Counted from the stretch's first letter, positions 17,715-27,158 are shown. The stretch is 64,000 nt of DNA from PWQG01 sp050486205 (GCA_050486205.1 JBJHCW010000006.1:124001-188000), one strand, 5' to 3'. Notes: a model not told the origin generated them from the sequence alone. Numbers and translations: made by a program.

Positions 17715-18977
17715 ATGGATAAACTGGTCATTGATGGTGGCGTCAGCCTCCACGGCGAAATCCGTATTGCCGGCGCGAAAAATTCTGCCTTGCCGATCCT
17801 GGCGGCAACACTGTTGACGGAAGAAACGGTTCAGATACGCAATCTTCCGCATCTTTTTGACATCACCACCATGCTGGAGCTGCTTGGCTGCATGGGTGTG
17901 GAGACGGTGCTGGATGAAAAGATGAACGTGGAAGTGAATGCGTCCACTTTGCGCCATGCCAATGCCCCGTATGACCTTGTCAAGACCATGCGTGCATCCA
18001 TCCTGGTGCTTGGGCCACTGCTCGCTCGCCTGGGCCGGGCGGAGGTGGCATTGCCCGGTGGATGCGCCATTGGCAGTCGCCCGGTCAACCTGCACATTAC
18101 AGCGCTGGAGAAAATGGGCGCCAACATTGTTGTGGAAGATGGTTACATCAACGCAAGAGTGGACGGGCGACTCAAAGGTGCCCATATCTTCATGGATGTG
18201 AGCACTGTGACCGGCACCGAAAACATCCTGATGGCGGCAACGCTGGCCGATGGTCGCACAATCATCGAGAACGCGGCACGCGAACCCGAGGTGGTGGATC
18301 TGGCGGAATGTCTGATTGCGATGGGCGCCCAGATCAGTGGACACGGAACCGACACCATTGTGATTGACGGCAAGAAAACCTTGCACGGCTGCAGTTACGC
18401 GGTGATGCCGGATCGTATTGAAACCGGCACCTATCTGATCGCGGCCGCGGCCACGCGCGGGTCCGTAAAACTCAAGGACACGCGTGCCGACATTCTCGAG
18501 GCAGTGTTGAGCAAGCTGGAAGAGGCCGGTGCCGATGTGCGCTCGGGCTCTGACTGGATTGAGCTGGACATGCACGGTCGCCGCCCGCGTGCGGTCTCCC
18601 TGCGCACCGCGCCCTATCCGGCATTTCCTACCGACATGCAGGCTCAATTCACCGCGCTAAATGCCATTGCTTCGGGTACCGGTTCGATTACCGAAACCGT
18701 ATTCGAGAACCGGTTCATGCATGTGCATGAGATGAATCGCATGGGTGCGTCCATGCAGGTACAGGGTAATACCGTGATCGTCAAGGGTGTGCCGAAACTG
18801 AAAGGCGCGCCGGTGATGGCCACCGATCTGCGCGCATCGGCCAGCCTGATCATTGCTGGCCTGGTGTCCGAGAACCAGACGATAGTGGACCGGATCTACC
18901 ACATTGATCGTGGTTATGAGTGTATTGAGGAAAAACTGCAATCACTTGGCGCGCGTATACGTCGAATGCCATCCTGA
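17715..18977 (+). CDS. murA: UDP-N-acetylglucosamine 1-carboxyvinyltransferase MurA
   Basis: This 420-residue enzyme performs the first committed step of peptidoglycan synthesis, transferring enolpyruvate from PEP to UDP-GlcNAc. The catalytic Cys117 lies in PGGCAIGSRPVNLH, matching Cys115 of E. coli, so it should be fosfomycin-sensitive. The Lys-Asn motif AGAKNSALP near residue 20 binds UDP-GlcNAc. It follows ibaG closely and precedes hisG after about 40 bases. Length is normal. Confidence 0.98.
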   Translation: MDKLVIDGGVSLHGEIRIAGAKNSALPILAATLLTEETVQIRNLPHLFDITTMLELLGCMGVETVLDEKMNVEVNASTLRHANAPYDLVKTMRASILVLGPLLARLGRAEVALPGGCAIGSRPVNLHITALEKMGANIVVEDGYINARVDGRLKGAHIFMDVSTVTGTENILMAATLADGRTIIENAAREPEVVDLAECLIAMGAQISGHGTDTIVIDGKKTLHGCSYAVMPDRIETGTYLIAAAATRGSVKLKDTRADILEAVLSKLEEAGADVRSGSDWIELDMHGRRPRAVSLRTAPYPAFPTDMQAQFTALNAIASGTGSITETVFENRFMHVHEMNRMGASMQVQGNTVIVKGVPKLKGAPVMATDLRASASLIIAGLVSENQTIVDRIYHIDRGYECIEEKLQSLGARIRRMPS

Positions 18978-19016
18978 TCCGCCACTGAAATTGTCACGCA
19001 TTGAAGAAGCCAGACC

Positions 19017-19682
19017 ATGTCCGCATCCGAATCACAGAACACGCTTGTCATCGCCTTGACCAAAGGGCGGATTCTGAAGGAAACCCTGCCATTGTTGGCC
19101 GCCGCCGGGATTCATCCGCTGGAGGACATCAACGAGAGTCGCAAGCTGATTTTTGATACCAATCTGCCGGATGTGCGCCTGATGGTGATTCGTGGCTCGG
19201 ATGTGCCCACCTATGTTGAGTTCGGCAGTGCCGACATGGGCGTGGCGGGCAAGGATCTGCTGTTGGAGTATGGTGAGGGCGGGTTCTATGAACCTCTGGA
19301 CCTGGAGCTGGCCCGGTGCCGACTCATGACGGCAGCGCCTGTGGGTGTGCCCGCGCCAGAAGGGCGCATGCGAGTGGCCAGCAAGTTTGTCAACATTGCC
19401 AAGCGTTACTTCGCAGCTGAGGGTATACAGACCGAAATCATCAAACTCAATGGTGCGCTGGAGCTGGCGCCGGCAATGGGTCTCGCCGACCAGATTGTTG
19501 ATATTGTGGATACCGGGAACACCTTGCGCGCCAATGGCATGGAGCCGGTGAAACTGATTGCGGAGATCAGCTCACGTGTCATTGTCAACAAGGCAGCGAT
19601 GAAGATGAAACACCGCCGCATCAGTGAGCTGCTTGAGCGGCTGGCCGATGCGGTGGCCCGGAACAGGTCCCGACAGAAGTAG
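19017..19682 (+). CDS. hisG: ATP phosphoribosyltransferase, short form
   Basis: This 221-residue protein catalyses the first step of histidine synthesis. It is the short HisG type, lacking the C-terminal ACT-like regulatory domain of the E. coli form. It shows ALTKGRILKE near the N-terminus and GLADQIVDIVDTGNTLRANG in the phosphoribosyl-binding part. Short HisG needs the partner HisZ for activity and feedback; no hisZ lies in the window. It is 14 bases upstream of hisD and likely co-transcribed. Confidence 0.97.
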   Translation: MSASESQNTLVIALTKGRILKETLPLLAAAGIHPLEDINESRKLIFDTNLPDVRLMVIRGSDVPTYVEFGSADMGVAGKDLLLEYGEGGFYEPLDLELARCRLMTAAPVGVPAPEGRMRVASKFVNIAKRYFAAEGIQTEIIKLNGALELAPAMGLADQIVDIVDTGNTLRANGMEPVKLIAEISSRVIVNKAAMKMKHRRISELLERLADAVARNRSRQK

Positions 19683-19696
19683 CAGGGGATGATGCC

Positions 19697-21010
19697 ATGA
19701 CAGATACACTGACTATTGCCATGCTGGATGCTGGCACCCCGGACTTTGAAAAGTCGCTGGAGCGACTGCTTGACCGGGGTATGATTGATGACGCGTCTGT
19801 GTCGCAGGCTGTGGCCGCGATCATTCAGGATGTGCGCAAGCGAGGCGATGAGGCTGTGCTTGAGTACACCCGGCGGTTTGACCGCATTGAAGCCCCGGAC
19901 ATGTCAGCACTGGAGGTTGGTCGCGAACAGATGCAAACAGCCCTTGGGGGCTTGCCGCAGGCCCAGGCCGCGGCCCTGAATCTGGCTGCTGATCGCATCA
20001 GACACTACCACGAGAAGCAGGGCCTGGAGTCCTGGCAATACAGCGAGGCTGATGGTTCGGTGTATGGCCAGCAGGTCATGCCTCTGGAGCGTGCCGGTGT
20101 CTACGTGCCCGGAGGCAAGGCCAGTTACCCCTCGTCCATGCTGATGGCAGCCATCCCGGCGCGCGTGGCAGGCGTCAACGAGGTGATTGCTGTTGTACCC
20201 AGCGCCTGGACTGAAGACAATCGCCTCATTTTTGCCGCAGCGGCAGTCGCCGGTGTGGACAGGGTGTTCACCATCGGTGGCGCCCAGGCGGTGGCAGCAC
20301 TGGCCTACGGCACACAAAGTGTGCCCCGGGTAGACAAGATTGTCGGGCCGGGCAATGTCTATGTGACCGCTGCCAAGAAGCAGGTTTTTGGTGACGTTGG
20401 CATCGACATGATTGCTGGTCCGTCCGAGCTGACCATCATCTGTGACGGGAAAACCGATCCGGACTGGATAGCGCTGGACCTGTTTTCCCAGGCCGAGCAT
20501 GACGAACAGGCTCAGTCGATTCTGATCTGTCCGGATGCGGCGTACATTGAGCAGGTGCTGGCCTGTATCCGGCAGCGGCTGCCCACCATGGCGCGAGCTG
20601 ACATCATCCGGGAGTCACTGAACCGGCGCGGCGCGCTGATCAAGGTGGCAGATCTGGACGAAGCGATTATGGTGAGCAACCGTATTGCACCGGAGCATCT
20701 GGAGCTTTCCGTCGCCGATCCGCAAGCCTTGCTGCCTGGTGTTCGGCATGCCGGTGCGATTTTCATGGGCCGGTACACACCCGAAGCGTTCGGGGACTAC
20801 TGCGCTGGACCCTGTCACGTGCTGCCTACATCGGGCTCTGCCCGCTTTTTCTCGCCGTTGTCGGTGTACGATTTCCAGAAGCGCAGCTCGATTCTGTTCT
20901 GCGCACCCGAAGGTGTAGCGCCGCTGGCCGCCGCTGCCGAGGAACTGGCCAACAATGAGCAGCTGCAGGCCCACGCGCTGTCGGCTGCCTGTCGGGTGCG
21001 TAAAGTCTGA
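19697..21010 (+). CDS. hisD: histidinol dehydrogenase
   Basis: This 437-residue zinc enzyme oxidises histidinol to histidine in two NAD+ steps. Typical motifs are YVPGGKASYPSS, GPGNVYVTAAK, the zinc/substrate site SQAEHDEQAQ and the catalytic His region RIAPEHLEL. It follows hisG. In Pseudomonas hisC usually comes next; here hisD is instead convergent with degS after 44 bases. Confidence 0.97.
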   Translation: MTDTLTIAMLDAGTPDFEKSLERLLDRGMIDDASVSQAVAAIIQDVRKRGDEAVLEYTRRFDRIEAPDMSALEVGREQMQTALGGLPQAQAAALNLAADRIRHYHEKQGLESWQYSEADGSVYGQQVMPLERAGVYVPGGKASYPSSMLMAAIPARVAGVNEVIAVVPSAWTEDNRLIFAAAAVAGVDRVFTIGGAQAVAALAYGTQSVPRVDKIVGPGNVYVTAAKKQVFGDVGIDMIAGPSELTIICDGKTDPDWIALDLFSQAEHDEQAQSILICPDAAYIEQVLACIRQRLPTMARADIIRESLNRRGALIKVADLDEAIMVSNRIAPEHLELSVADPQALLPGVRHAGAIFMGRYTPEAFGDYCAGPCHVLPTSGSARFFSPLSVYDFQKRSSILFCAPEGVAPLAAAAEELANNEQLQAHALSAACRVRKV

Positions 21011-21037
21011 AGGCTTTGGCTTTGGCCGGGTGGGGCT

Positions 21038-21053
21038 ACCTTGACCGCAAGGT
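21038..21053. terminator. small hairpin between convergent hisD and degS
   Basis: ACCTTG and CAAGGT form a 6-bp stem with a 4-base loop in the 44-base gap between the two convergent stop codons. No T-run follows on either side, so termination here would be weak or Rho-assisted. It is listed as a possible bidirectional terminator only. Confidence 0.25.
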
Positions 21054-21054
21054 C

Positions 21055-22242
21055 TTACTGGCTGAGATGGGTGCGGTACTGCGCGGTGCCTGTGCCCAAT
21101 GTTACGGTGATGGTGCGATAGTCGCCGTTGCGGTAGATCCGCAGGTCCACCGATTCCCCAGGCGTTTTCCGGTTGATGCGCTCGATGGCGTTGATGACGC
21201 TGGTGATTGGCGCTCCATCAATGGCTGACATCACGTCGCCGGCGCGAACGCCAGCCTCTTCTGCCGGGCTGTCGGTATTCACCTGTTCGATCAGCAGGCC
21301 CTCGATATCCGGACGGCCGAAGAATTCCTGACTGGTCGCCGTGGTCAACAGCTCACCGGTAATCACACCCAGGTAACCCGGCGTTACTTCCCCGAACTCC
21401 ATCAGCTGCTCGGCAACCAGCATGGCCTTGTTCACGGGTACGGCAAAACCGATGCCGTCAGAGCCGCCGGACTCTGAATAAATGAAGGAATTGATGCCGA
21501 TCAACTCGCCATTGACGTTGATCAGCGCACCGCCGGAATTACCATAATTCATGGCAGCATCGGTCTGTATGTACTCTACGATGGGCAGACCGTCTCGTGG
21601 AATACCCAGGGCGCTGACAATTCCGTGGGATACTGACTTGCGGTTCATCAGGTCGCGCCTTGGGTACCCGATGGCCAGGACCTTGTCGCCAATTCGCAGC
21701 CCTTCCGAAGTTCCCACGGGAATCACCGGCGGCAGGTCGTCTGCCTGGATCTGCAGCAAGGCCAGGTCTGTGGCCGGGTCGGCCCCGACCAGTTGGGCGC
21801 GGGAAATGACGGTGCTGCTGAAGGTGTCGCCAAAATGCACTTCGATATCCTCGGCACCCTCGATGACATGCAGGGCGGTGAGAATATGGCCGTCTGCGCT
21901 GATCACCACGCCGGAGCCGAGGCTGTCCCAGAGGCGTTCGGAAGGGATGTCCTGCAACAATTCCCGGAAAACCGGCGGCAGTTGATCGATTGGCGGTAAC
22001 TCGATCTGCTCCCGGATGGTGGAATGGATGCTGACCACAGAGGAAGCGGCGCGTTCCACCGCGTCGGCATACGAGTCCGGTTCGCGATCGTCCTGCCCGA
22101 GCGCTCGTAATTGTGCCAGTTCCTGCAACACACTTTCCTGCACGGTGCCCAGGCGCTCGATCTGCTGGTATTGCAGAAGAATGACCGCAAACAGGGCGCC
22201 GGCAATCACGGGCCAGCTGATGTACTGCAGTAGTTTTTTCAT
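21055..22242 (-). CDS. degS: DegS/AlgW-type periplasmic site-1 serine protease
   Basis: This 395-residue trypsin-like protease has an N-terminal membrane anchor (about residues 7-24), a protease domain with His125, Asp159 and Ser236 (GNSGGAL), and one C-terminal PDZ domain (about 285-385). One PDZ plus an anchor fits DegS/AlgW rather than DegP. These proteases sense misfolded porins and start cleavage of anti-sigma RseA/MucA, releasing sigma-E. The His motif reads LTALHV instead of the common LTNNHV. It lies downstream of cysNC on the same strand, an order also seen in Pseudomonas. Confidence 0.92.
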   Translation of the reverse strand: MKKLLQYISWPVIAGALFAVILLQYQQIERLGTVQESVLQELAQLRALGQDDREPDSYADAVERAASSVVSIHSTIREQIELPPIDQLPPVFRELLQDIPSERLWDSLGSGVVISADGHILTALHVIEGAEDIEVHFGDTFSSTVISRAQLVGADPATDLALLQIQADDLPPVIPVGTSEGLRIGDKVLAIGYPRRDLMNRKSVSHGIVSALGIPRDGLPIVEYIQTDAAMNYGNSGGALINVNGELIGINSFIYSESGGSDGIGFAVPVNKAMLVAEQLMEFGEVTPGYLGVITGELLTTATSQEFFGRPDIEGLLIEQVNTDSPAEEAGVRAGDVMSAIDGAPITSVINAIERINRKTPGESVDLRIYRNGDYRTITVTLGTGTAQYRTHLSQ

Positions 22243-22320
22243 GTTATCCGTTGAACAGCCCTGACCATGGCATTATGCGAATAAACGCGGTCCATGTGAA
22301 GGTGAATCGTCAGAGGTTCC

Positions 22321-24231
22321 TTAACGGATGATTCTGCGATCCTTCATCAACGCCACGACCTGGTCCAGACAATCCTCGACGCTGAGGGCCGCGGTGTCCA
22401 GCTCCAGGTCGAGATTTTCCGGTGCGTCATAGGGGAAGGACACGCCCGGAATGTCAGGCGAATCAGTATTTTCCGCTGCGGCATACAGGCCACTGGGGTC
22501 ACGCTGTTGGCAGACTTCCATGGGCGGGTTCAGATAGACGATGACACAGTTGTCCTTGCCGATGACTGACAGGGCGTGTTCCCGCGAATCGCGGTTGGGG
22601 GCTACAAAGGCAGCGCAGCAGATAAGTCCCGAGTCATTGAGCAGGCGGGCCACGCTGGCGCTGCGCCGCAGGTTCTCGGCACGGCCCTTCTGGTCGTGAG
22701 GCAGATCCTTGCTGATACCCAGGCGCATGGCCTTGCCGTCCAGTACCGTGCTGACCCGGCCCATGTCAAACAGGCGTCGCTCCAGGCCATGTGCCAGTGT
22801 GGACTTGCCAGACCCGGACACACCGATGAACATGATGGTTGCCGGCGTCTGTCCGTAACGTGCTGCGCGCTCGTCCTTGGTCACATGTGTGGATGCTGAT
22901 TTGCCGCGCTGGCGCTGGGCAGCTGCCTCCAGATTGATCATGCCGGCACCGATGGTGACGTTACTCAGCCGATCGATGATGATGAACGCGCCCGTATGGC
23001 GGTTGCGATCGTAGCTGTCCACACAGACGGGCTGATCCACTGCCACATCGCAGAAGCCGATTTCATTCAGCTCAAGTGTCGGCGCGGGGCGCTGTTCCAG
23101 CGTATTGACGTCAATCTGGTGCTTGAGGCTCTGGATGCGGCCGGTCACGGTCTTGGTGCCAAGCTTGATGTCGTAGGCATGCCCGGGCAGCATCGCATCC
23201 TCGGACATCCAGACGACCGTGGCTTCAAAATTGCTGACTATGGCGGGCAGGTTGTTGCGATGCACAATCATGTCGCCGCGACTGACGTCGATTTCGTCCT
23301 CGAGTGTCAGCGTGATGGCCATTTCTGCGTGAGCAAGTTCCAGTTCTTCATCGTAGGTGACGATTGACTTCACGCGACTGGTCTTGCGCGATGGCAGTAC
23401 CATGATGTCATCACCCTTGCGAATGACACCGGACGCCAGGGTGCCGCAGAAACCCCGGAAGTTGAGGTTTGGTCGGTTCACGTACTGGACCGGGAAGCGC
23501 ACATCGTCGTGATTGCGATCCTTGGCAATCTCGACATTTTCCAGCAGCGACATCATGGTTGGTCCGCTGTACCAGGGCATGGATTCGCTGGCGTTGACCA
23601 CATTGTCGCCGTTGAGTGCAGACAAGGGAATGAAATGGAAATCGGCCTCGGCCTGTTTCAGGTGTTTGCTGAATTTCAGGTAGTCGGCCTTGATGCTTTC
23701 GTAGACGTCTTCGCTGAACGCCACCAGGTCCATCTTGTTGATGGCGACCACGATGTGCCGGATACCCAGCAGTGACGTGATGAAGCTGTGGCGACGAGTC
23801 TGAACCTGTACGCCGTTGCGGGCGTCAATCAGGATCACTGCCAGGTCGCAGGTCGAGGCGCCCGTTGCCATATTGCGCGTGTACTGTTCGTGGCCCGGGG
23901 TGTCGGCAATGATGAATTTTCGTTTGGCTGTGGAGAAATAGCGGTAGGCAACATCAATGGTGATGCCCTGTTCGCGCTCAGCCTGCAGGCCATCGACCAG
24001 CAGGGCCAGGTCAAGCTCACCGCCGGTGGTGCCGGATTTGACACTGTCTGCCTTGATCGCGGCCAGCTGGTCTTCGTAGATCATCTTCGAGTCATGCAGC
24101 AGGCGGCCGATCAACGTACTCTTGCCGTCATCGACACTGCCGCAGGTCAGCAGGCGCAGCAATTCCTTGCGTTCGTGCTGGGCAAGATAGGCATTGATGT
24201 CCGAACTGATGAGATCCGATTGGTGTGACAT
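22321..24231 (-). CDS. cysNC: bifunctional sulfate adenylyltransferase subunit 1 / adenylylsulfate kinase CysNC
   Basis: This 636-residue fusion protein has an EF-Tu-like GTPase half and a C-terminal APS kinase half. The GTPase motifs are GSVDDGKST (31-39), DTPGHEQ (110-116) and NKMDL. The kinase P-loop GVSGSGKST is near residues 470-478. With CysD it makes APS from sulfate and ATP, then phosphorylates it to PAPS. The motif usually LDGDNVR in APS kinases reads LDGKAMR here. I chose the ATG at 24231; an in-frame ATG 45 bases upstream is possible. It follows cysD. Confidence 0.96.
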   Translation of the reverse strand: MSHQSDLISSDINAYLAQHERKELLRLLTCGSVDDGKSTLIGRLLHDSKMIYEDQLAAIKADSVKSGTTGGELDLALLVDGLQAEREQGITIDVAYRYFSTAKRKFIIADTPGHEQYTRNMATGASTCDLAVILIDARNGVQVQTRRHSFITSLLGIRHIVVAINKMDLVAFSEDVYESIKADYLKFSKHLKQAEADFHFIPLSALNGDNVVNASESMPWYSGPTMMSLLENVEIAKDRNHDDVRFPVQYVNRPNLNFRGFCGTLASGVIRKGDDIMVLPSRKTSRVKSIVTYDEELELAHAEMAITLTLEDEIDVSRGDMIVHRNNLPAIVSNFEATVVWMSEDAMLPGHAYDIKLGTKTVTGRIQSLKHQIDVNTLEQRPAPTLELNEIGFCDVAVDQPVCVDSYDRNRHTGAFIIIDRLSNVTIGAGMINLEAAAQRQRGKSASTHVTKDERAARYGQTPATIMFIGVSGSGKSTLAHGLERRLFDMGRVSTVLDGKAMRLGISKDLPHDQKGRAENLRRSASVARLLNDSGLICCAAFVAPNRDSREHALSVIGKDNCVIVYLNPPMEVCQQRDPSGLYAAAENTDSPDIPGVSFPYDAPENLDLELDTAALSVEDCLDQVVALMKDRRIIR

Positions 24232-24319
24232 AGTGCTTGAATCCGGAAAGTGTTGGGGTTCCTTGGCGGCAGGCATTATGGCTGCCGGTGTTCTCGGTCT
24301 GGTCCTTAACGCTGGTGTG

Positions 24320-25228
24320 TCAGAAATAACCCTGGCGTTTTTTCTCTTCCATAGAGCCGGCCTTGTCGCTGTCTATCAACCGGCCCTGGCGCTCCGAGCT
24401 GGTGGTCAGCAACATTTCCTGGATGATATCGGGCAGGGTATTGGCTGACGATTGCACCGCGCCGGTCAGTGGATAACAGCCCAGGGTGCGGAAGCGCACC
24501 ATTTTGGTCTCCACTTTCATGTCGTCCGTGATAGGCATGCGCTCGTCATCAACCATGATGTCAATGCCATCGATGTTGACCACGGGCCTGGGCTTGGCGA
24601 AATACAATGGCACAATGTCGATGTTGTTCAGGTAAATGTACTGCCAGATGTCGAGCTCGGTCCAGTTGGACAACGGGAAAACCCGGATGCTTTCGCCCTT
24701 GTTGACCTTGCAGTTGAAAATATTCCATAACTCGGGGCGCTGGTTCTTGGGATCCCAGCGATGATGCTTGTCGCGGAAGGAGAATACGCGCTCCTTGGCC
24801 CGGGATTTTTCCTCGTCACGACGTCCGCCACCAAAGGCCGCGTCAAAGCGGTGTTTGTCCAGTGCCTGCCTCAGCGCCTGGGTTTTCATGATGTCCGTAT
24901 GTTTTTCGCTGCCGTGCACAAAGGGACTGATGCCCAGTTTGACCCCGTCCTCGTTGGTGTGGACGATCAGGTCAAGACCGAGTTTCTTCACCTGCTCGTC
25001 GCGGAAACGGATCATTTCCCGGAATTTCCAGGTGGTGTCCACATGCATCAGGGGGAAGGGGGGCTTGCCCGGGTAGAAAGCTTTCATCGCAAGATGAAGC
25101 ATGACCGAGGAGTCCTTGCCGATGGAGTACAGCATGACCGGGTTGTCGAACTCGGCGGCCACTTCGCGAATGATATGGATGCTTTCCGCTTCCAGTTGTT
25201 TCAGGTGCGTCAGGTTGTAGTCAGTCAT
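24320..25228 (-). CDS. cysD: sulfate adenylyltransferase subunit 2 CysD
   Basis: This 302-residue PP-loop enzyme adenylates sulfate, driven by GTP hydrolysis in CysN. The PP-loop signature YSIGKDSSVML is near residue 34, followed by the family segment FPLMHVDTTWKF and later GGRRDEEKSRAKER. It is the first gene of the cysD-cysNC operon, about 90 bases upstream of cysNC. Length matches the E. coli protein exactly. Confidence 0.97.
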   Translation of the reverse strand: MTDYNLTHLKQLEAESIHIIREVAAEFDNPVMLYSIGKDSSVMLHLAMKAFYPGKPPFPLMHVDTTWKFREMIRFRDEQVKKLGLDLIVHTNEDGVKLGISPFVHGSEKHTDIMKTQALRQALDKHRFDAAFGGGRRDEEKSRAKERVFSFRDKHHRWDPKNQRPELWNIFNCKVNKGESIRVFPLSNWTELDIWQYIYLNNIDIVPLYFAKPRPVVNIDGIDIMVDDERMPITDDMKVETKMVRFRTLGCYPLTGAVQSSANTLPDIIQEMLLTTSSERQGRLIDSDKAGSMEEKKRQGYF

Positions 25229-25314
25229 GGTGAATGGTCTTTGTCAATGCACATGCCGCTGACCGCGATGGCGTGGAGCCACCGCGGTGCCAGACTGGCG
25301 AGTCAGGTGAAGCG

Positions 25315-25782
25315 TTACGCTTTCTCGGTTGTCGCGGTTTTTGCGGCTTTGGCAGTTTCCTCGCGCGGTTTTTCAAGCCCGAACTCCTCTGACAGAGCGC
25401 CGGCACGTGCCGGGTCCTTGCGGGCTGCGTAATCCTTGGGTGGCTCGGATTCAGTATTCGGCTGGCTGTTGTGGAACAGCTTTTCCTCGGTGGCTGGCAG
25501 CATCTTTCCAGCAACGTCCTCGGTACACAGATCCTGGGCCCCGGAAGCCAGGTGCTGGTAAACGTCCCGGTAGCTGTCGGTCATTTGCTGAATCAGTTCG
25601 GCAGTGGTGCCAAAGTGGTCACTTACACTGTCCCTGTAGGTATCGTGTTTCTCCCGCATGGCTTCCAGCTGGGATTCAAGTTCACTGATTCGGGCCGGGC
25701 TGCTGTTGCCCAGGCGACCGGCTATGACTACGCCAAGAACTGTTCCCGCAGCCAGACAAGCAAGTGCGATCAACCATACCAT
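25315..25782 (-). CDS. zapG: ZapG/YhcB-like inner-membrane protein (DUF1043)
   Basis: This 155-residue protein has one N-terminal membrane helix (residues 2-22, MVWLIALACLAAGTVLGVVI) and a coiled-coil region, then an Ala/Glu/Lys-rich tail. The segment YRDSVSDHFGTTAELIQQMTDSYRDVYQHLA matches YhcB/DUF1043, in shortened form; E. coli YhcB coordinates division and envelope growth. The ATG at 25782 has a GGAGG about 11 bases upstream, so I prefer it over the longer frame. It is divergent from zapE, as in E. coli, and precedes cysD on the same strand. Confidence 0.9.
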   Translation of the reverse strand: MVWLIALACLAAGTVLGVVIAGRLGNSSPARISELESQLEAMREKHDTYRDSVSDHFGTTAELIQQMTDSYRDVYQHLASGAQDLCTEDVAGKMLPATEEKLFHNSQPNTESEPPKDYAARKDPARAGALSEEFGLEKPREETAKAAKTATTEKA

Positions 25783-25984
25783 AAGGACTACTACCTCCAC
25801 GTTTTGGGCTGGCCAGGAATCCGCCGCCCTGAAATTGATGGCGCAAGTATAGCGTGAAATCGCAGGCAAAGTCGCCCGCAATTTCCGGCGAATGGATCAG
25901 TCAGGCTGTTGAATGGCTGGTGCTGCCCCGGTACGGCAGTTAGAATGCCGCACTTTCCATGATGCATCGCGTTGCCGTCCAATC

Positions 25985-27091
25985 ATGACCCCCAGCCAGC
26001 GTTATCAGCAGGACATCAGCAGTGGCGGACTGTTGCCCGATACGGCGCAGGCTGAAGCCATTGTGCATGTGCAGCGGTTGTATGACGAGCTGCTGGCACG
26101 CCATGGCAATGGCCGTCCGGCCGCCGGCCTGCTCGCCCGGCTGATGTCGAGGCGGCATCGTCTGCCGCCCCCGCGAGGGTTGTATTTCCACGGGGGCGTG
26201 GGTCGGGGCAAGACCTACATCATGGATACCTTTCATGAATGTCTGCCGCTGGAGCGCAAATTGCGCACGCACTTCCACCGTTTCATGCAGAAGGTGCACG
26301 CAGAGCTGTCCACGCTCAGGCAGCAGAAGAATCCGCTGGTCCAGGTCGCCGATCGTATAGCCGAGCAGGCGGTGGTGATATGTTTTGACGAGTTCTTTGT
26401 GTCCGACATTGGCGATGCCATGATTCTTGGTGGTCTGCTTGAGCTGCTCACCGAGCGCGGTGTGGTGCTTGTGGCCACCTCCAACATCCACCCGGATCGG
26501 CTCTATGAAAACGGGCTTCAGCGGGATCGCTTCCTGCCTGCCATCAAGCTGTTGCACGCCCACACAGATATTGTCGAGCTTGATGGCGGCGTGGACTACC
26601 GGCTGCGGGTGCTTCGGCAGGCCGCCATCTACTTCACACCCCTTGGGCCGGCAGCGGAAACGGAGCTGGCCCGAAGCTTCAATCGTCTGTCCCCCGAGCA
26701 CGCTGCCCAGCGTGCGGACTGTAACCTGGAGGTGCTGGGGCGAAAGATTGCTGCCCGGCGTGTTGCCGATGATGTGGTCTGGTTCGATTTCGACCAGCTG
26801 TGCGGCGGGCCACGCAGTGCCTATGACTATATTGAGCTGGGCCGGGAATTCCAGGCCGTATTGGTGTCCAATGTGCCCCAGCTGGACGCCAGTCGTGATG
26901 ACGCGGCCCGCCGGTTTGTCAGTATGGTGGACGAATTCTATGACAGATCCGTCAAGTTGATCATTTCTGCCGCCGTTCCGCTGCAATCACTGTATACTGG
27001 GCGGGAGTTGGCCTTTGTCTTTGAGCGCACCACCAGCCGCCTGCTGGAAATGCAGTCAGAGGATTATCTCGGGCGCCAGCACAAGGCCTGA
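25985..27091 (+). CDS. zapE: cell division ATPase ZapE (AFG1 family)
   Basis: This 368-residue AAA-like ATPase has Walker A GGVGRGKT (residues 70-77) and Walker B VICFDEFFV. The sensor-like region ATSNIHPDRLYENGLQRDRFLPAI is the AFG1 signature. In E. coli ZapE binds FtsZ and modulates Z-ring constriction. I chose the ATG at 25985; the in-frame extension upstream overlaps the intergenic region. It is divergent from zapG and ends about 95 bases before rplM, whose promoter lies in the gap. Confidence 0.94.
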   Translation: MTPSQRYQQDISSGGLLPDTAQAEAIVHVQRLYDELLARHGNGRPAAGLLARLMSRRHRLPPPRGLYFHGGVGRGKTYIMDTFHECLPLERKLRTHFHRFMQKVHAELSTLRQQKNPLVQVADRIAEQAVVICFDEFFVSDIGDAMILGGLLELLTERGVVLVATSNIHPDRLYENGLQRDRFLPAIKLLHAHTDIVELDGGVDYRLRVLRQAAIYFTPLGPAAETELARSFNRLSPEHAAQRADCNLEVLGRKIAARRVADDVVWFDFDQLCGGPRSAYDYIELGREFQAVLVSNVPQLDASRDDAARRFVSMVDEFYDRSVKLIISAAVPLQSLYTGRELAFVFERTTSRLLEMQSEDYLGRQHKA

Positions 27092-27117
27092 TTTTTTGTG
27101 CGTAAACAGGCTATAAT
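27089..27117 (+). promoter_or_regulatory. putative rplM-rpsI promoter
   Basis: A perfect TATAAT (27112-27117) lies 71 bases before the rplM start. The matching -35 is weak: a T-rich stretch at about 27089-27095 gives a 16-17 base spacer. The location right after zapE and before a ribosomal-protein pair supports the call. Confidence 0.5.
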
Positions 27118-27131
27118 GCTTGAAAGTTCGT

Positions 27132-27158
27132 GGGAGCTTGGGTAGTATTCGCGCTCCC
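27132..27158 (+). promoter_or_regulatory. stem-loop in rplM 5' leader
   Basis: GGGAGC (27132-27137) pairs with GCTCCC (27153-27158) across a 15-base loop, in the leader between the TATAAT and the ribosome-binding site of rplM. In E. coli L13 represses its own operon by binding the rplM leader. This hairpin could serve the same role, but the match to the E. coli structure has not been tested. Confidence 0.4.

Noticed and set aside
17472..18647. Long antisense open frame of 391 codons opposite ibaG/murA
   Set aside because: It is a shadow of murA on the other strand, with a His/Gln-rich, low-complexity product and no family match. The plus-strand gene is certain.
19017..19682. Truncated hisG
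   Set aside because: The length and motifs match the known short HisG class that works with HisZ; it is not broken.
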